NCBI GenBank assembly: GCA_964413935.1
Contig: CAYPTY010000032.1
Span: 1-16,997, forward strand
DNA: 16,997 bases
From: CAYPTY01 sp964413935
GTDB lineage: Bacteria > Bacteroidota > Rhodothermia > Balneolales > Balneolaceae
Reading direction: 5' to 3'
Part shown: positions 8,332 through 15,744 of the stretch, piece by piece
Numbering within the stretch: position 1 is the first letter of the stretch
Layout of the letters: every line of letters begins with the position of its first letter
Made by a program: the position numbers and the translations under genes
The notes under the pieces: generated by a model
What the model was told of the DNA's origin: nothing
The model's input: only the letters and a program-made list of their open reading frames with translations
Database searches by the model: none

Positions 8332-8348
8332 TTTAGACAGAATCTAAA
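8332..8348 (-). promoter_or_regulatory. Candidate iron-responsive operator upstream of hemS
   Basis: TTTAGA-CAGAA-TCTAAA is a perfect 6-bp inverted repeat with a 5-base spacer, in the 87-bp gap between pflA and hemS. Its position 28-44 nt before the hemS start is right for a repressor overlapping the promoter. The half-site resembles the TTAG-rich palindromes bound by DtxR/IdeR-type metalloregulators and is unlike the classical Fur GATAAT repeat. Assignment to a regulator is inference. Confidence 0.5.
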
Positions 8349-8391
8349 TTAAGAATTTTAGCTGAAAGAATGCTAAGAAAAAATGGGGAGG

Positions 8392-9126
8392 CTAATACAC
8401 CAGTAAACCTTCTTTCTCGAAGGGAGCTTTAGCCCGGGCTACTTCTTCCATAGCGGGCTCGGGAGTATCCTGAAGCTTGTAATCCATGTCCAGTTCCTTC
8501 CATTTGTACTCGCCCATCTTGTGGAATGGCAGGATTTCCACCCTTTCGATGTTGCCCAGGTTGCGGGCAAAAGCGGCCATTTTTTCCAGGGCTCCGTAAT
8601 CATCGGAATAGCCGGGAACCAGCACAAAACGCAGCCAAACCGGTTTATTCATTTCCGCAAGACGTTCGGCAAAATCCAGGGTGGGCTGCAGTTTTACACC
8701 GGTTAATCGTTTATAGCCTTCAGGATCAAAATGTTTGATATCCAGCAGTACCAGATCGGTGTAGGATAGCAGTTCATCATCCGCCTTGGCACCCAGAAAT
8801 CCAGAGGTATCCAGTGCGGTATGCAGACCCATCATTTTACATCCCTCAAAAATACTTTTCACAAATTCAGGCTGCCACAGCGGCTCCCCGCCCGACAAGG
8901 TAACCCCGCCTTTCATCGACAGAAGCATATCCTTCTGCCTCGCAATGGCCTTCAGTTCTGTAAAGGAATCGGTTTGTGTTCCGCCTTTATAGCGGCGCGT
9001 ATCCGGATTGTGGCAGTACAGGCAGTTTAAGGGGCACCCATTCAGAAAAAGCACATGGCGCACACCCGGACCGTCCAGGGTTCCTGCCGACTCTACAGAG
9101 TGAATATATCCGGTCACATTTTCCAT
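8392..9126 (-). CDS. pflA: Pyruvate formate-lyase-activating enzyme (radical SAM)
   Basis: This radical SAM activase abstracts hydrogen from the glycine of PflB to make its glycyl radical under anoxic conditions. The [4Fe-4S]-binding CxxxCxxC motif appears as C-PLN-C-LY-C in FLNGCPLNCLYCHNPDTR. Further family blocks are SVESAGTLDGPGVRHVLF near the N-terminus, MKGGVTLSGGEPLWQPEF, and VLLDIKHFDPEGYKRLTG. The frame can be opened by TTG at 9138 (248 residues) or by ATG at 9126 (244 residues, beginning MENVTGYIHS). I chose the ATG because PflA proteins usually start just before the GYIHS block, and because the TTG lies 2 bases past the terminator U-run. pflB lies upstream; the hairpin between them implies lower expression by readthrough. 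Confidence 0.93.
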   Translation of the reverse strand: MENVTGYIHSVESAGTLDGPGVRHVLFLNGCPLNCLYCHNPDTRRYKGGTQTDSFTELKAIARQKDMLLSMKGGVTLSGGEPLWQPEFVKSIFEGCKMMGLHTALDTSGFLGAKADDELLSYTDLVLLDIKHFDPEGYKRLTGVKLQPTLDFAERLAEMNKPVWLRFVLVPGYSDDYGALEKMAAFARNLGNIERVEILPFHKMGEYKWKELDMDYKLQDTPEPAMEEVARAKAPFEKEGLLVY

Positions 9127-9140
9127 GATGACATCCAATT

Positions 9141-9190
9141 AAAAACGGCCCGTCAGGATTGCCTCCTTTGCGGAAGCAATCCCGAGCCGT
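9141..9190 (-). terminator. Intrinsic terminator between pflB and pflA
   Basis: On the minus strand, 22 nt past the pflB stop codon, an outer stem ACGGCTCG pairs with CGGGCCGT and an inner stem GGATTGCTTCC pairs with GGAGGCAATCC around a GCAAA loop. There is a 3-base bulge and one wobble in each stem. A U-run (bases 9145 to 9141) follows at once. This is a strong factor-independent terminator lying inside the pflB-pflA gap. Confidence 0.88.
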
Positions 9191-9211
9191 TCATACACAT
9201 GAATCGCTATG

Positions 9212-11491
9212 TTAATTGTTTTTGTGGAAGGTACGGTTTACCACATCCAGCTGCTGCTCGCGCGTCAGCTTATTGAAGTTAACCGCATAACCCGATACCC
9301 GAACGGTAAGCTGTGGGTATTTTTCAGGATGATCCATCGCATCCACCAGCATCTCACGATCAAAGACATTCACGTTGATGTGGTGTCCGCCGTCGCGGAA
9401 GTAACCATCCAGCAGGTTAATCAGGTTTTCATTACGATCTTCATCCGTACGTCCCAGCGCTCCGGGTACGATGGAGAAGGTGTAGGAAATACCATCCTGT
9501 GCATACTCATAAGGCAGCTTGGCTACCGAGCGCATACTGGCAACAGCTCCTTTCTGATCGCGGCCGTGCATCGGATTGGCACCCGGCGCAAAAGGCTCAC
9601 CTTTTTTACGTCCGTCGGGCGTGTTACCGGTTTTATTACCGTATACCACATTGGAGGTGATGGTAAGGATAGACTGCGTTGGAACCGCATTACGATAGGT
9701 CGGCTGTTTTTTCAGCTTCATCATGAAGGTTTTCACCAGATCTTTTGCGATGCTGTCCACCCGGTCGTCATCGTTACCGAATACCGGAAATTCACCGGTG
9801 GTTTCGAAGTCGGTGGCCAGGCCACGCTCATCCCGAATGATGCGCACATCGGCATATCTGGCGGCACTCAGTGAATCTGCCACTACCGACAGTCCCGCGA
9901 TACCGCAGGCCATGGTGCGGAAAACATCCCGGTCATGCAGAGCCATTTCAACTCTTTCGTAGTAATATTTGTCGTGCATGAAATGGATCACATTCAGTGC
10001 ATTCATATAAGTGGCTGCCAGCCAGTCCATCATAGGATCCATTTTGGACATCAGCTCTTCGTAGGTGAGGATGTCGCCCATGATCGGCGCAAATTCCGGA
10101 GCCACTTGTTCGCCGGTGATCTCATCTTTACCGCCATTGATGGCATAAAGCATGGTCTTGGCCAGGTTAGCCCGGGCACCAAAGAACTGCATCTGCTTGC
10201 CAATCTGCATGGCCGACACACAGCAGGCGATGCCATAATCGTCGCCGAAATATCCGCGCATCAGGTCGTCGTTCTCATACTGCAGGGAAGAAGTCTTGAT
10301 GGAGGTTTCAGTACAGAATTGCTTGAATCCTTCGGGAAGGGCATCCGACCAGAGTATGGTCAGGTTGGGCTCCGGTGCCGGACCCAGGTTATGCAGGGTC
10401 TGCAGGAAGCGGAAACTGCTTCTGCTTACCATGGTACGGCCATCAATGCCCATTCCGCCGATTACCTCGGTAACCCAGGTGGGATCGCCGGAGAAAAGAG
10501 CATCATAATCCGGGGTACGCATGAAGCGAACCATGCGGAGTTTCATAACCAGATGGTCGATGATTTCCTGGGCTTCAGCTTCGGTGAGTTTACCCTCTTC
10601 CATGTCGCGCTGAATGTAAATGTCGAGGAAAGTGGAAACGCGGCCGAATGACATGGCTGCACCGTTCTGCTCTTTTACCGCGGCCAGGTAGCCGAAGTAG
10701 AGCCACTGAACCGCTTCGGTGGCATTGGTTGCCGGCATCGAAATATCAAAACCGTAGCTGCCGGCCATTTCCTTCAGTTCATGCAGGGAGCGTAGTTGCT
10801 CATTCAGTTCCTCACGCAGACGGATAGTGTCCTCGTCCAGATTGTGGATTTCGAGGGAATCCAGCTGCTCCTGCTTGTCCTCAATCAGGCGATCCATACC
10901 GTATAGCGCAACCCGGCGATAATCGCCGATAATTCTGCCTCGTGCATACGCATCGGGTAAACCGGTCACGATACCGGAAGACCGGGCTTTTCTAATTTCA
11001 GAAGTATATCCATCGAATACGCCATCGTTGTGGGTTTTTCTAATTGAAGCAAAGGCTTCTTTGGTCTTTTCAGAAAAGGTAAACCCATTACTTTCCAGGG
11101 CTTTTTCCGCCATTCGAACGCCTCCAAAAGGCATCATGGATCGTTTCAGGGGAGCGTCGGTCTGCAGACCCACGATTCGCTCCAGGTCTTTGTCGATGTA
11201 GCCCGCTTTATGAGAAGTGATACTGGAAACCACTTCGGTATCCGCATCTATGACCCCGTTTTTCTGCTCTTTTTTCATCAGGTTCAGGACCTGTTGCCAG
11301 AGCAGCCGGGTATTGTCGGTTGGTCCGCTCAGGAAGGAGGCATCTCCCTCATACGGAGTGTAGTTTTTCTGGATAAAATCCCGTACATCAATTTCGCTGG
11401 CCCAGTTACCGCTTCGGAATGAACGGTAGCACTCAGGGCTGTCGTCGGTTAAGAATGGAAACTTGTTGGTTTTTTGATCGGTAGCTCTCAT
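9212..11491 (-). CDS. pflB: Pyruvate formate-lyase (formate C-acetyltransferase)
   Basis: The 759-residue glycyl-radical enzyme converts pyruvate and CoA to acetyl-CoA and formate in the cytoplasm during anaerobic or microaerobic growth. The two adjacent catalytic cysteines are C423 and C424 in the segment IACCVSAMQ. The radical glycine is G734 in RVSGYAVNF close to the C-terminus, the same number as in Escherichia coli PflB, and the length is within one residue of that enzyme. TGLPDAYARGRIIGDYRR and CGIAGLSVVADSLSA are further family blocks. The gene is followed by a strong terminator and then by pflA. No Shine-Dalgarno is clear before the ATG. A long upstream region with paired direct repeats (11641-11685) may hold its control sites. 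Confidence 0.97.
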   Translation of the reverse strand: MRATDQKTNKFPFLTDDSPECYRSFRSGNWASEIDVRDFIQKNYTPYEGDASFLSGPTDNTRLLWQQVLNLMKKEQKNGVIDADTEVVSSITSHKAGYIDKDLERIVGLQTDAPLKRSMMPFGGVRMAEKALESNGFTFSEKTKEAFASIRKTHNDGVFDGYTSEIRKARSSGIVTGLPDAYARGRIIGDYRRVALYGMDRLIEDKQEQLDSLEIHNLDEDTIRLREELNEQLRSLHELKEMAGSYGFDISMPATNATEAVQWLYFGYLAAVKEQNGAAMSFGRVSTFLDIYIQRDMEEGKLTEAEAQEIIDHLVMKLRMVRFMRTPDYDALFSGDPTWVTEVIGGMGIDGRTMVSRSSFRFLQTLHNLGPAPEPNLTILWSDALPEGFKQFCTETSIKTSSLQYENDDLMRGYFGDDYGIACCVSAMQIGKQMQFFGARANLAKTMLYAINGGKDEITGEQVAPEFAPIMGDILTYEELMSKMDPMMDWLAATYMNALNVIHFMHDKYYYERVEMALHDRDVFRTMACGIAGLSVVADSLSAARYADVRIIRDERGLATDFETTGEFPVFGNDDDRVDSIAKDLVKTFMMKLKKQPTYRNAVPTQSILTITSNVVYGNKTGNTPDGRKKGEPFAPGANPMHGRDQKGAVASMRSVAKLPYEYAQDGISYTFSIVPGALGRTDEDRNENLINLLDGYFRDGGHHINVNVFDREMLVDAMDHPEKYPQLTVRVSGYAVNFNKLTREQQLDVVNRTFHKNN

Positions 11492-11640
11492 AGTGGTTGA
11501 TCTTTGTTAAGTGCAATTTCCGCTTTCCGGAAGCTGCTGTATTTTTATGTCGATCCGAAAAGATTGGAAGACTGTGATTGTTCTGAATGCTTCTTCATTC
11601 TTCCATTCTTTCCTTGATCCGCATCCCCTTTTGTTGGTTG

Positions 11641-11685
11641 ACATCCAGTATTAGTACTAAAAAAATGGTACATCCCCAATTAGTA
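11641..11685. promoter_or_regulatory. Paired direct repeats upstream of pflB
   Basis: ACATCC-N3-ATTAGTA occurs twice in the same orientation, at 11641-11656 and 11670-11685, with starts 29 bp apart. Thirteen of 16 bases are identical and the three differences fall in the spacer. A 10-bp palindrome TTAGTACTAA (11651-11660) overlaps the first copy. The site is about 150-195 bp upstream of the pflB start. It may be a tandem binding site for a regulator; no known regulator was recognised. Confidence 0.4.
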
Positions 11686-11739
11686 TCGGAGTTTAGGGCA
11701 GAATTGTGAAGGGATTATGAAAAAGAGAGTGTTCTCCCC

Positions 11740-11798
11740 AGTCTGCAGCAGACTTAATACAATGATTACATTGGAGATTGCATAAGCAGTGCGCTTAT
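11740..11798. other. Cluster of three short dyads in the pflB upstream region
   Basis: Three inverted repeats follow one another: AGTCTGC-A-GCAGACT (11740-11754), CAATG-ATTA-CATTG (11760-11773) and ATAAGC-AGTGC-GCTTAT (11782-11798). On the minus strand they lie 38-96 nt past the stop of the kbl fragment and are followed by GAGA-ACAC-TCTC and a T5 run near 11720. This could be an old kbl 3' untranslated region with a weak terminator, a structured RNA, or an operator cluster. The rest of 11492-11835 shows no gene. Confidence 0.35.
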
Positions 11799-11835
11799 CG
11801 AAGCAGCCCCTAAAGTGAAGTGAATAAAACCGGAA

Positions 11836-11958
11836 TCAAATCACATTCAGCTCTTTGCCGATCTTGGTGAAAGCCGATACCGCTTTGTCAATGTGCTCTT
11901 TTTCGTGAGCTGCGGATAGCTGTACCCGGATTCGGGATTGTTTCCCGGGAACAACCCG
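11836..11958 (-). pseudogene. kbl: 3' fragment of a second kbl gene
   Basis: The minus strand encodes the last 39 residues of Kbl in an unbroken frame with its TGA stop: from VVP through RIRVQLSAAHEKEHIDKAV to KIGKELNVI. It differs from the C-terminus of the intact Kbl (14418-14534) at about five residues. At DNA level I count roughly 20 mismatches over 123 bases, only 10 of them in the first 100 from the stop codon, and many are synonymous. Upstream, homology stops abruptly next to the terminator of the prolyl oligopeptidase gene, and no start codon or remaining gene body exists. It is a remnant, not a functional gene. The mostly silent divergence suggests both copies were once parts of working kbl alleles. 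Confidence 0.88.
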
Positions 11959-11974
11959 AGCATTTTAATCCTGT

Positions 11975-12002
11975 AAAAAAAAGCCGCTCGTTTGAGCGGC
12001 TT
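11975..12002 (-). terminator. Intrinsic terminator of the prolyl oligopeptidase gene
   Basis: A perfect 9-bp stem AAGCCGCTC/GAGCGGCTT with a 4-base loop lies just after the peptidase stop codon. On the minus strand it runs into a T8 tract (11982 to 11975). This is a textbook factor-independent terminator. Confidence 0.92.
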
Positions 12003-12010
12003 CGTTCAGT

Positions 12011-14134
12011 TTAGTTTCTAAGTGGTGGTACCACCTTCATGTTATACCAGGCAAATGAATAAAGATCAGCTGCCTGCTGGATCTGCTTGGTTGTTGAAGT
12101 GCCTGCGCCATGTCCAGCATCGGTTTCGATGCGAATCAGTACAGGTGCAGTACCGGTGTGTGCTTTCTGGAGTCCGGCAGCAAACTTGAATGAATGAGCC
12201 GGTACCACCCGGTCATCGTGGTCGGCCGTAGTTACCATGGTTGCCGGATATTCTGCTTCATCCAGATTGTGAACAGGTGAATAATTGTAGAGGTATTCGA
12301 ACATCTCTTTCGAATCTTCAGATGTTCCATAATCAAATGACCATCCAGCGCCGGCGGTGAATGTATGATATCTTAGCATATCCAGTACACCAACAGCGGG
12401 AAAAGCAACACCGGCAAGGTCAGGTCGCTGCGTCATCACAGCACCAACCAGCAGACCTCCATTCGAACCACCGGCAATAGCCAGTTTATCATTTGTAGTG
12501 TATCCTTCACTGATCAGATATTCTCCTGCAGCAATAAAATCATCGAATACATTCTGCTTTTGCATTTTTGTTCCTGCGATGTGCCATTCTCTGCCATATT
12601 CACCGCCGCCTCTAATGTTCGGTTGAGCATAAATACCCCCATTTTCCAGCCAGAGGATACGTGCAGGGCTGAAACTTGGGGTCAGACTTACATTGAAACC
12701 GCCATAAGCATAGAGGTAGGTTGGGTTATTGCCATCCAGTTCAATTCCCTTTTTGTGGACGATAAACATGGGCACCCTCGTCCCGTCCTTTGACTCATAA
12801 AATACTTGTTTGGTCTCATAATCTTCAGGATTGAAATCAACCTCTGGAGACTCATAAAGTTCTGATTCTCCACTCTCTACATCGAATTTAAACGTACTGG
12901 ATGGGTAGGTAAATGAAGTAAAAACATAGTAGAGTTCTTTTTCATCCCATTTACCCCCAAATCCACCCGCGGTACCGATTCCCGGAAGTTCAATATCTCT
13001 GATCAGTTCGCCTTCCAGGTTGAATTGCTGAATATCGGTTTTGGCATCTTTTAAATAGCTTGCAAAAATGTATCCACCCCCCGTCGAAGCGGATAGCACA
13101 TGTTCGGTCTCCGGAATCACATCTTTCCATGTCGATGTAACCGGATTTGAAATCGTAGTGCTGACCAGTCTGCGGTTTGGCGCCTCATAATTAGTGATCA
13201 CAAATATCTGATCCCCTTCGGTGTGTAACACACTCTCCTCTGTAGCCGGATCATTGTCAACAGTGATAATACCCTTGTCATCAGTCAGATCATCCACAAA
13301 GGTAACATTACCTGAAGTGGTGTTTGAGGCACTTATTACCAGATATCGTTCATCCTCACTTACACCTCCAAAAATATACCTGAAAGGTTCTTTTTCCCCG
13401 CCGAAAAGAAGTTGATCCTGCTCCTGTTCGGTGCCCAGCTTATGGAAGTATAACTTATGATATTGTGTCTTTGCTGAAAGCTCGCTGCCCTCTTCAGGTT
13501 TATCATATGAACTGTAATAAATGCCCTCATTCCCTCTCCAGGAAATTCCGCTGAATTTGATATTGTGAAGAGTATCCTCAACAATTTCGAGGGATTCGGT
13601 ATCCATGATCAGTACTTTGCGCCAGTCAGAACCACCAATGGAAATGCTGTAGGCGGCCATACTGCCATCTTTTGAAAAGGAGAGTCCGGCCAGTGAGACG
13701 GTACCATCCTCTGAAAAGGTATTCGGATCCAGGAAAACTTCAGCTTCATCTTCAGCGGAAGCCCTGCGATACACTACGCTTTGATTCTGCAGGCCATCAT
13801 TCTTATAGAAATATTCCCAGTCACCCTCTTTGAAAGGAGCCGATACTCGCTCGAAATCCAGTAATTCGGTTAAGCGTTTTTTAATTTTGTTTCGGAAAGG
13901 GATGCGATCCAGATAATCGAAGGTGACTTCATTCTGGGCTTGAACCCACGCTGCTGTTTCTTCCGACATATCGTCTTCCAGCCAGCGGTATGGGTCCGGA
14001 ACTTGCGTTCCAAAATATTCATCAATCACCTCCACGGTTTCGGTAACCGGATATTCTTTATCAAATGAGGGGTCCTGGGCTTCCTGCGCGCAGGCTAATA
14101 GTAAGGTCAAACTCAAAATCAGTGATACTCTCAT
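12011..14134 (-). CDS. Prolyl oligopeptidase, S9A family, predicted lipoprotein
   Basis: The protein cleaves short proline-containing peptides after proline. From the ATG at 14134 it has 707 residues, starting with a short signal ending in the lipobox LLLAC (C15), so it is probably a lipid-anchored envelope protein. Residues about 30-75 contain the PDPYRWLEDDMSEET block. A seven-bladed propeller region spans about 75-430, and the alpha/beta-hydrolase domain follows. The catalytic triad is S557 (GGSNGG), D640 (ADHDDRVVP) and H675 (DAGHGAG), near the spacing of porcine prolyl oligopeptidase. The frame could extend to a TTG at 14176, but that start lies in a 16-bp tandem repeat and would spoil the lipoprotein signal. 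The gene looks more AT-rich than kbl, has its own promoter and terminator, and is bracketed by kbl 3' ends. Confidence 0.94.
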   Translation of the reverse strand: MRVSLILSLTLLLACAQEAQDPSFDKEYPVTETVEVIDEYFGTQVPDPYRWLEDDMSEETAAWVQAQNEVTFDYLDRIPFRNKIKKRLTELLDFERVSAPFKEGDWEYFYKNDGLQNQSVVYRRASAEDEAEVFLDPNTFSEDGTVSLAGLSFSKDGSMAAYSISIGGSDWRKVLIMDTESLEIVEDTLHNIKFSGISWRGNEGIYYSSYDKPEEGSELSAKTQYHKLYFHKLGTEQEQDQLLFGGEKEPFRYIFGGVSEDERYLVISASNTTSGNVTFVDDLTDDKGIITVDNDPATEESVLHTEGDQIFVITNYEAPNRRLVSTTISNPVTSTWKDVIPETEHVLSASTGGGYIFASYLKDAKTDIQQFNLEGELIRDIELPGIGTAGGFGGKWDEKELYYVFTSFTYPSSTFKFDVESGESELYESPEVDFNPEDYETKQVFYESKDGTRVPMFIVHKKGIELDGNNPTYLYAYGGFNVSLTPSFSPARILWLENGGIYAQPNIRGGGEYGREWHIAGTKMQKQNVFDDFIAAGEYLISEGYTTNDKLAIAGGSNGGLLVGAVMTQRPDLAGVAFPAVGVLDMLRYHTFTAGAGWSFDYGTSEDSKEMFEYLYNYSPVHNLDEAEYPATMVTTADHDDRVVPAHSFKFAAGLQKAHTGTAPVLIRIETDAGHGAGTSTTKQIQQAADLYSFAWYNMKVVPPLRN

Positions 14135-14164
14135 AGCAATTTTTTTGTTTTCGCGATGTACTTT

Positions 14165-14196
14165 TTTGCATTTCAACTACTTTGCATATCAACTAC
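14165..14196. repeat. 16-bp tandem duplication in the peptidase leader
   Basis: TTTGCATTTCAACTAC (14165-14180) is followed directly by TTTGCATATCAACTAC (14181-14196), with one mismatch in 16 bases. It lies in the predicted 5' leader of the prolyl oligopeptidase mRNA, just downstream of the predicted -10 element. Confidence 0.85.
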
Positions 14197-14200
14197 AGAA

Positions 14201-14228
14201 ATTATAATTCTGTAAGATCATAAAACAA
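14201..14228 (-). promoter_or_regulatory. Predicted promoter of the prolyl oligopeptidase gene
   Basis: On the minus strand TTGTTT (14228-14223) is separated by 16 nt from a perfect TATAAT (14206-14201). The -10 element lies inside the 10-bp palindrome AATTATAATT, which could also serve as an operator. Transcription would start near 14194, giving a leader of about 60 nt to the ATG at 14134. If this organism uses the Bacteroidota-type sigma factor, the match to the classical consensus may be coincidental. Confidence 0.45.
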
Positions 14229-14382
14229 TTAAAATGGAGCGTTCCGTATGAAGTGTCTAAAGGATAAACAGATGGAAAAGAGTGTGACTCGAATAGATCT
14301 GTTTCCCTGATGGCATACTATGGAATGAATAATGTAAGAACAGATTTAACGCTGAAGACCATTTGACCAGTCACGATAATCC

Positions 14383-14407
14383 AGGATCATTACTGAATTA
14401 ATGACCT
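14383..14407 (-). terminator. AT-rich hairpin just after kbl
   Basis: TCATTA-CTGAAT-TAATGA forms a 6-bp stem, extended by AGG/CCT across a one-base bulge. It begins 10 nt past the kbl stop codon on the minus strand. No U-run follows, so at most it is a weak terminator or an mRNA end stabiliser. Confidence 0.3.
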
Positions 14408-14417
14408 CTAAATTCCA

Positions 14418-15605
14418 TCAAATCACATTCAGCTCTTTACCAACCTTTGTAAATGCCGCTACCGCTTTATCAATGTGCTCTTTTTCGTGAGCTGCCGATA
14501 GCTGAACCCGGATTCGGGCCTGCTCTTTAGGTACAACCGGATAACTGAAGCCAATCGCATAGATGCCTTCGTCCAGTAGTCTTGCCGCAAACTCTTTGGA
14601 AAGCTTGGCATCGTAGAGCATCACAGCCACAATAGCCGATTGGGTTGGTTTGATGTCGAAACCGGCTTTTTTGATCTCCGAATTGAAATACTCAATGTTA
14701 GACTGCAGCTTTTCCTGCAGGTCGTTTGTTTCGGTCATCATATCGAACATCTTCACTCCGGCTGCAGCAATCAGCGGCGGGATGGAGTTGGAAAAGAGAT
14801 AGGGGCGGCTGCGCTGGCGCAGCATATCAATGATTTCTTTCTTACCGGTGGTGAATCCGCCGATGGCCCCGCCAAAGGCTTTGCCCAGGGTACCGGTGAT
14901 GATTTCCACCTCTCCCATGATATCAAAGAGTTCAGTTACCCCGCGACCTGTCTTACCCACTACACCGTGTGAATGGCATTCATCCACCATCACCATGGCA
15001 TCGTATTTATTGGCCAGCTCTACGATTTTATCCATAGGGGCCACATTCCCGTCCATAGAAAAGACACCATCGGTAACAATAATCCGGAAACGCTGTTCCT
15101 GAGCCTTTTTCAGCTGCTCTTCCAGATCTTCCATATCGGCCGTTTTATAGCGATAACGAGCCGCTTTACACAGGCGAACCCCGTCGATGATGGACGCGTG
15201 GTTCAGGGCATCGGAGATGATGGCATCCTCTGCCGTTAACAAGGGCTCAAACAAGCCACCATTGGCATCGAAACAGGCGGCGTAGAGAATGGTGTCTTCG
15301 GTTCCGAAAAAGTCCGCAATCTTCTGTTCCAGATCTTTGTGGATGTCAGTGGTTCCGCAGATGAAGCGTACCGACGACATTCCATAGCCGTGGGAATCCA
15401 GTGATTCTTTGGCTGATTCCACCAGTTTGGCATCGTTGGAGAGTCCCAGGTAATTGTTGGCGCAGAAGTTAATCACCTGTTGCCCGTTATCCAGGGTTAC
15501 TTCCGCATCCTGTGGGGATACGATTATGCGTTCATCTTTATATAAGCCGGCATCATTGATTTCAGCAAGCTCTTTTTGCAGGTGTTTCCGGAACTCAGTG
15601 TACAT
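14418..15605 (-). CDS. kbl: Glycine C-acetyltransferase (2-amino-3-ketobutyrate CoA ligase)
   Basis: A 395-residue PLP-dependent alpha-oxoamine synthase family enzyme that cleaves 2-amino-3-oxobutyrate with CoA to glycine and acetyl-CoA, the second step of threonine breakdown. It works with Tdh, whose gene is divergent from it across a 139-bp gap. The PLP lysine is K242 in GTLGKAFGG. D208 in MVMVDECHSHG should contact the PLP ring nitrogen. NFCANNYLGL near residue 46 and HGYGMSSVRFICGT near 72 are family blocks. The ATG at 15605 is preceded by an A-rich stretch with no Shine-Dalgarno. The 3' end has a diverged duplicate at 11836-11958. The family also includes BioF and HemA, but the Tdh neighbour and full-length similarity favour Kbl. 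Confidence 0.96.
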   Translation of the reverse strand: MYTEFRKHLQKELAEINDAGLYKDERIIVSPQDAEVTLDNGQQVINFCANNYLGLSNDAKLVESAKESLDSHGYGMSSVRFICGTTDIHKDLEQKIADFFGTEDTILYAACFDANGGLFEPLLTAEDAIISDALNHASIIDGVRLCKAARYRYKTADMEDLEEQLKKAQEQRFRIIVTDGVFSMDGNVAPMDKIVELANKYDAMVMVDECHSHGVVGKTGRGVTELFDIMGEVEIITGTLGKAFGGAIGGFTTGKKEIIDMLRQRSRPYLFSNSIPPLIAAAGVKMFDMMTETNDLQEKLQSNIEYFNSEIKKAGFDIKPTQSAIVAVMLYDAKLSKEFAARLLDEGIYAIGFSYPVVPKEQARIRVQLSAAHEKEHIDKAVAAFTKVGKELNVI

Positions 15606-15744
15606 AAAATGGTTGTTTTCTTTGGTTCTTGGATGGGGTGGATGAAAATGATGAGATCATCGTCTAATTGCAACACATCTTGCATTTAATACCTTCCGGA
15701 AATACTTTCTGATGCGATAATTTTCGAACCCCAAAGTACCCCAA

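Noticed and set aside
9209..10651. Two long plus-strand open frames opposite pflB (9209-9874 and 9935-10651)
   Set aside because: pflB is unmistakable on the other strand, and these antisense frames have no recognisable domain; they are shadows of its codon use.
11497..11510. FNR-like sequence TTGAT-N4-GTTAA before pflB
   Set aside because: The second half matches the FNR half-site at only 3 of 5 positions, and the site lies almost on the start codon.
14248..14310. 20-residue plus-strand ORF with GGAG 8 nt upstream of its ATG
   Set aside because: Too short to support without conservation or transcription data, and it lies in a spacer that appears recombined.
11959..14417. Integrase-type genomic island using the kbl 3' end as an attachment site
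   Set aside because: The duplicated gene end recalls such an island, but the segment holds no integrase, excisionase or transposase, and the repeats are about 120 bp and diverged. A recombination scar is the safer reading.
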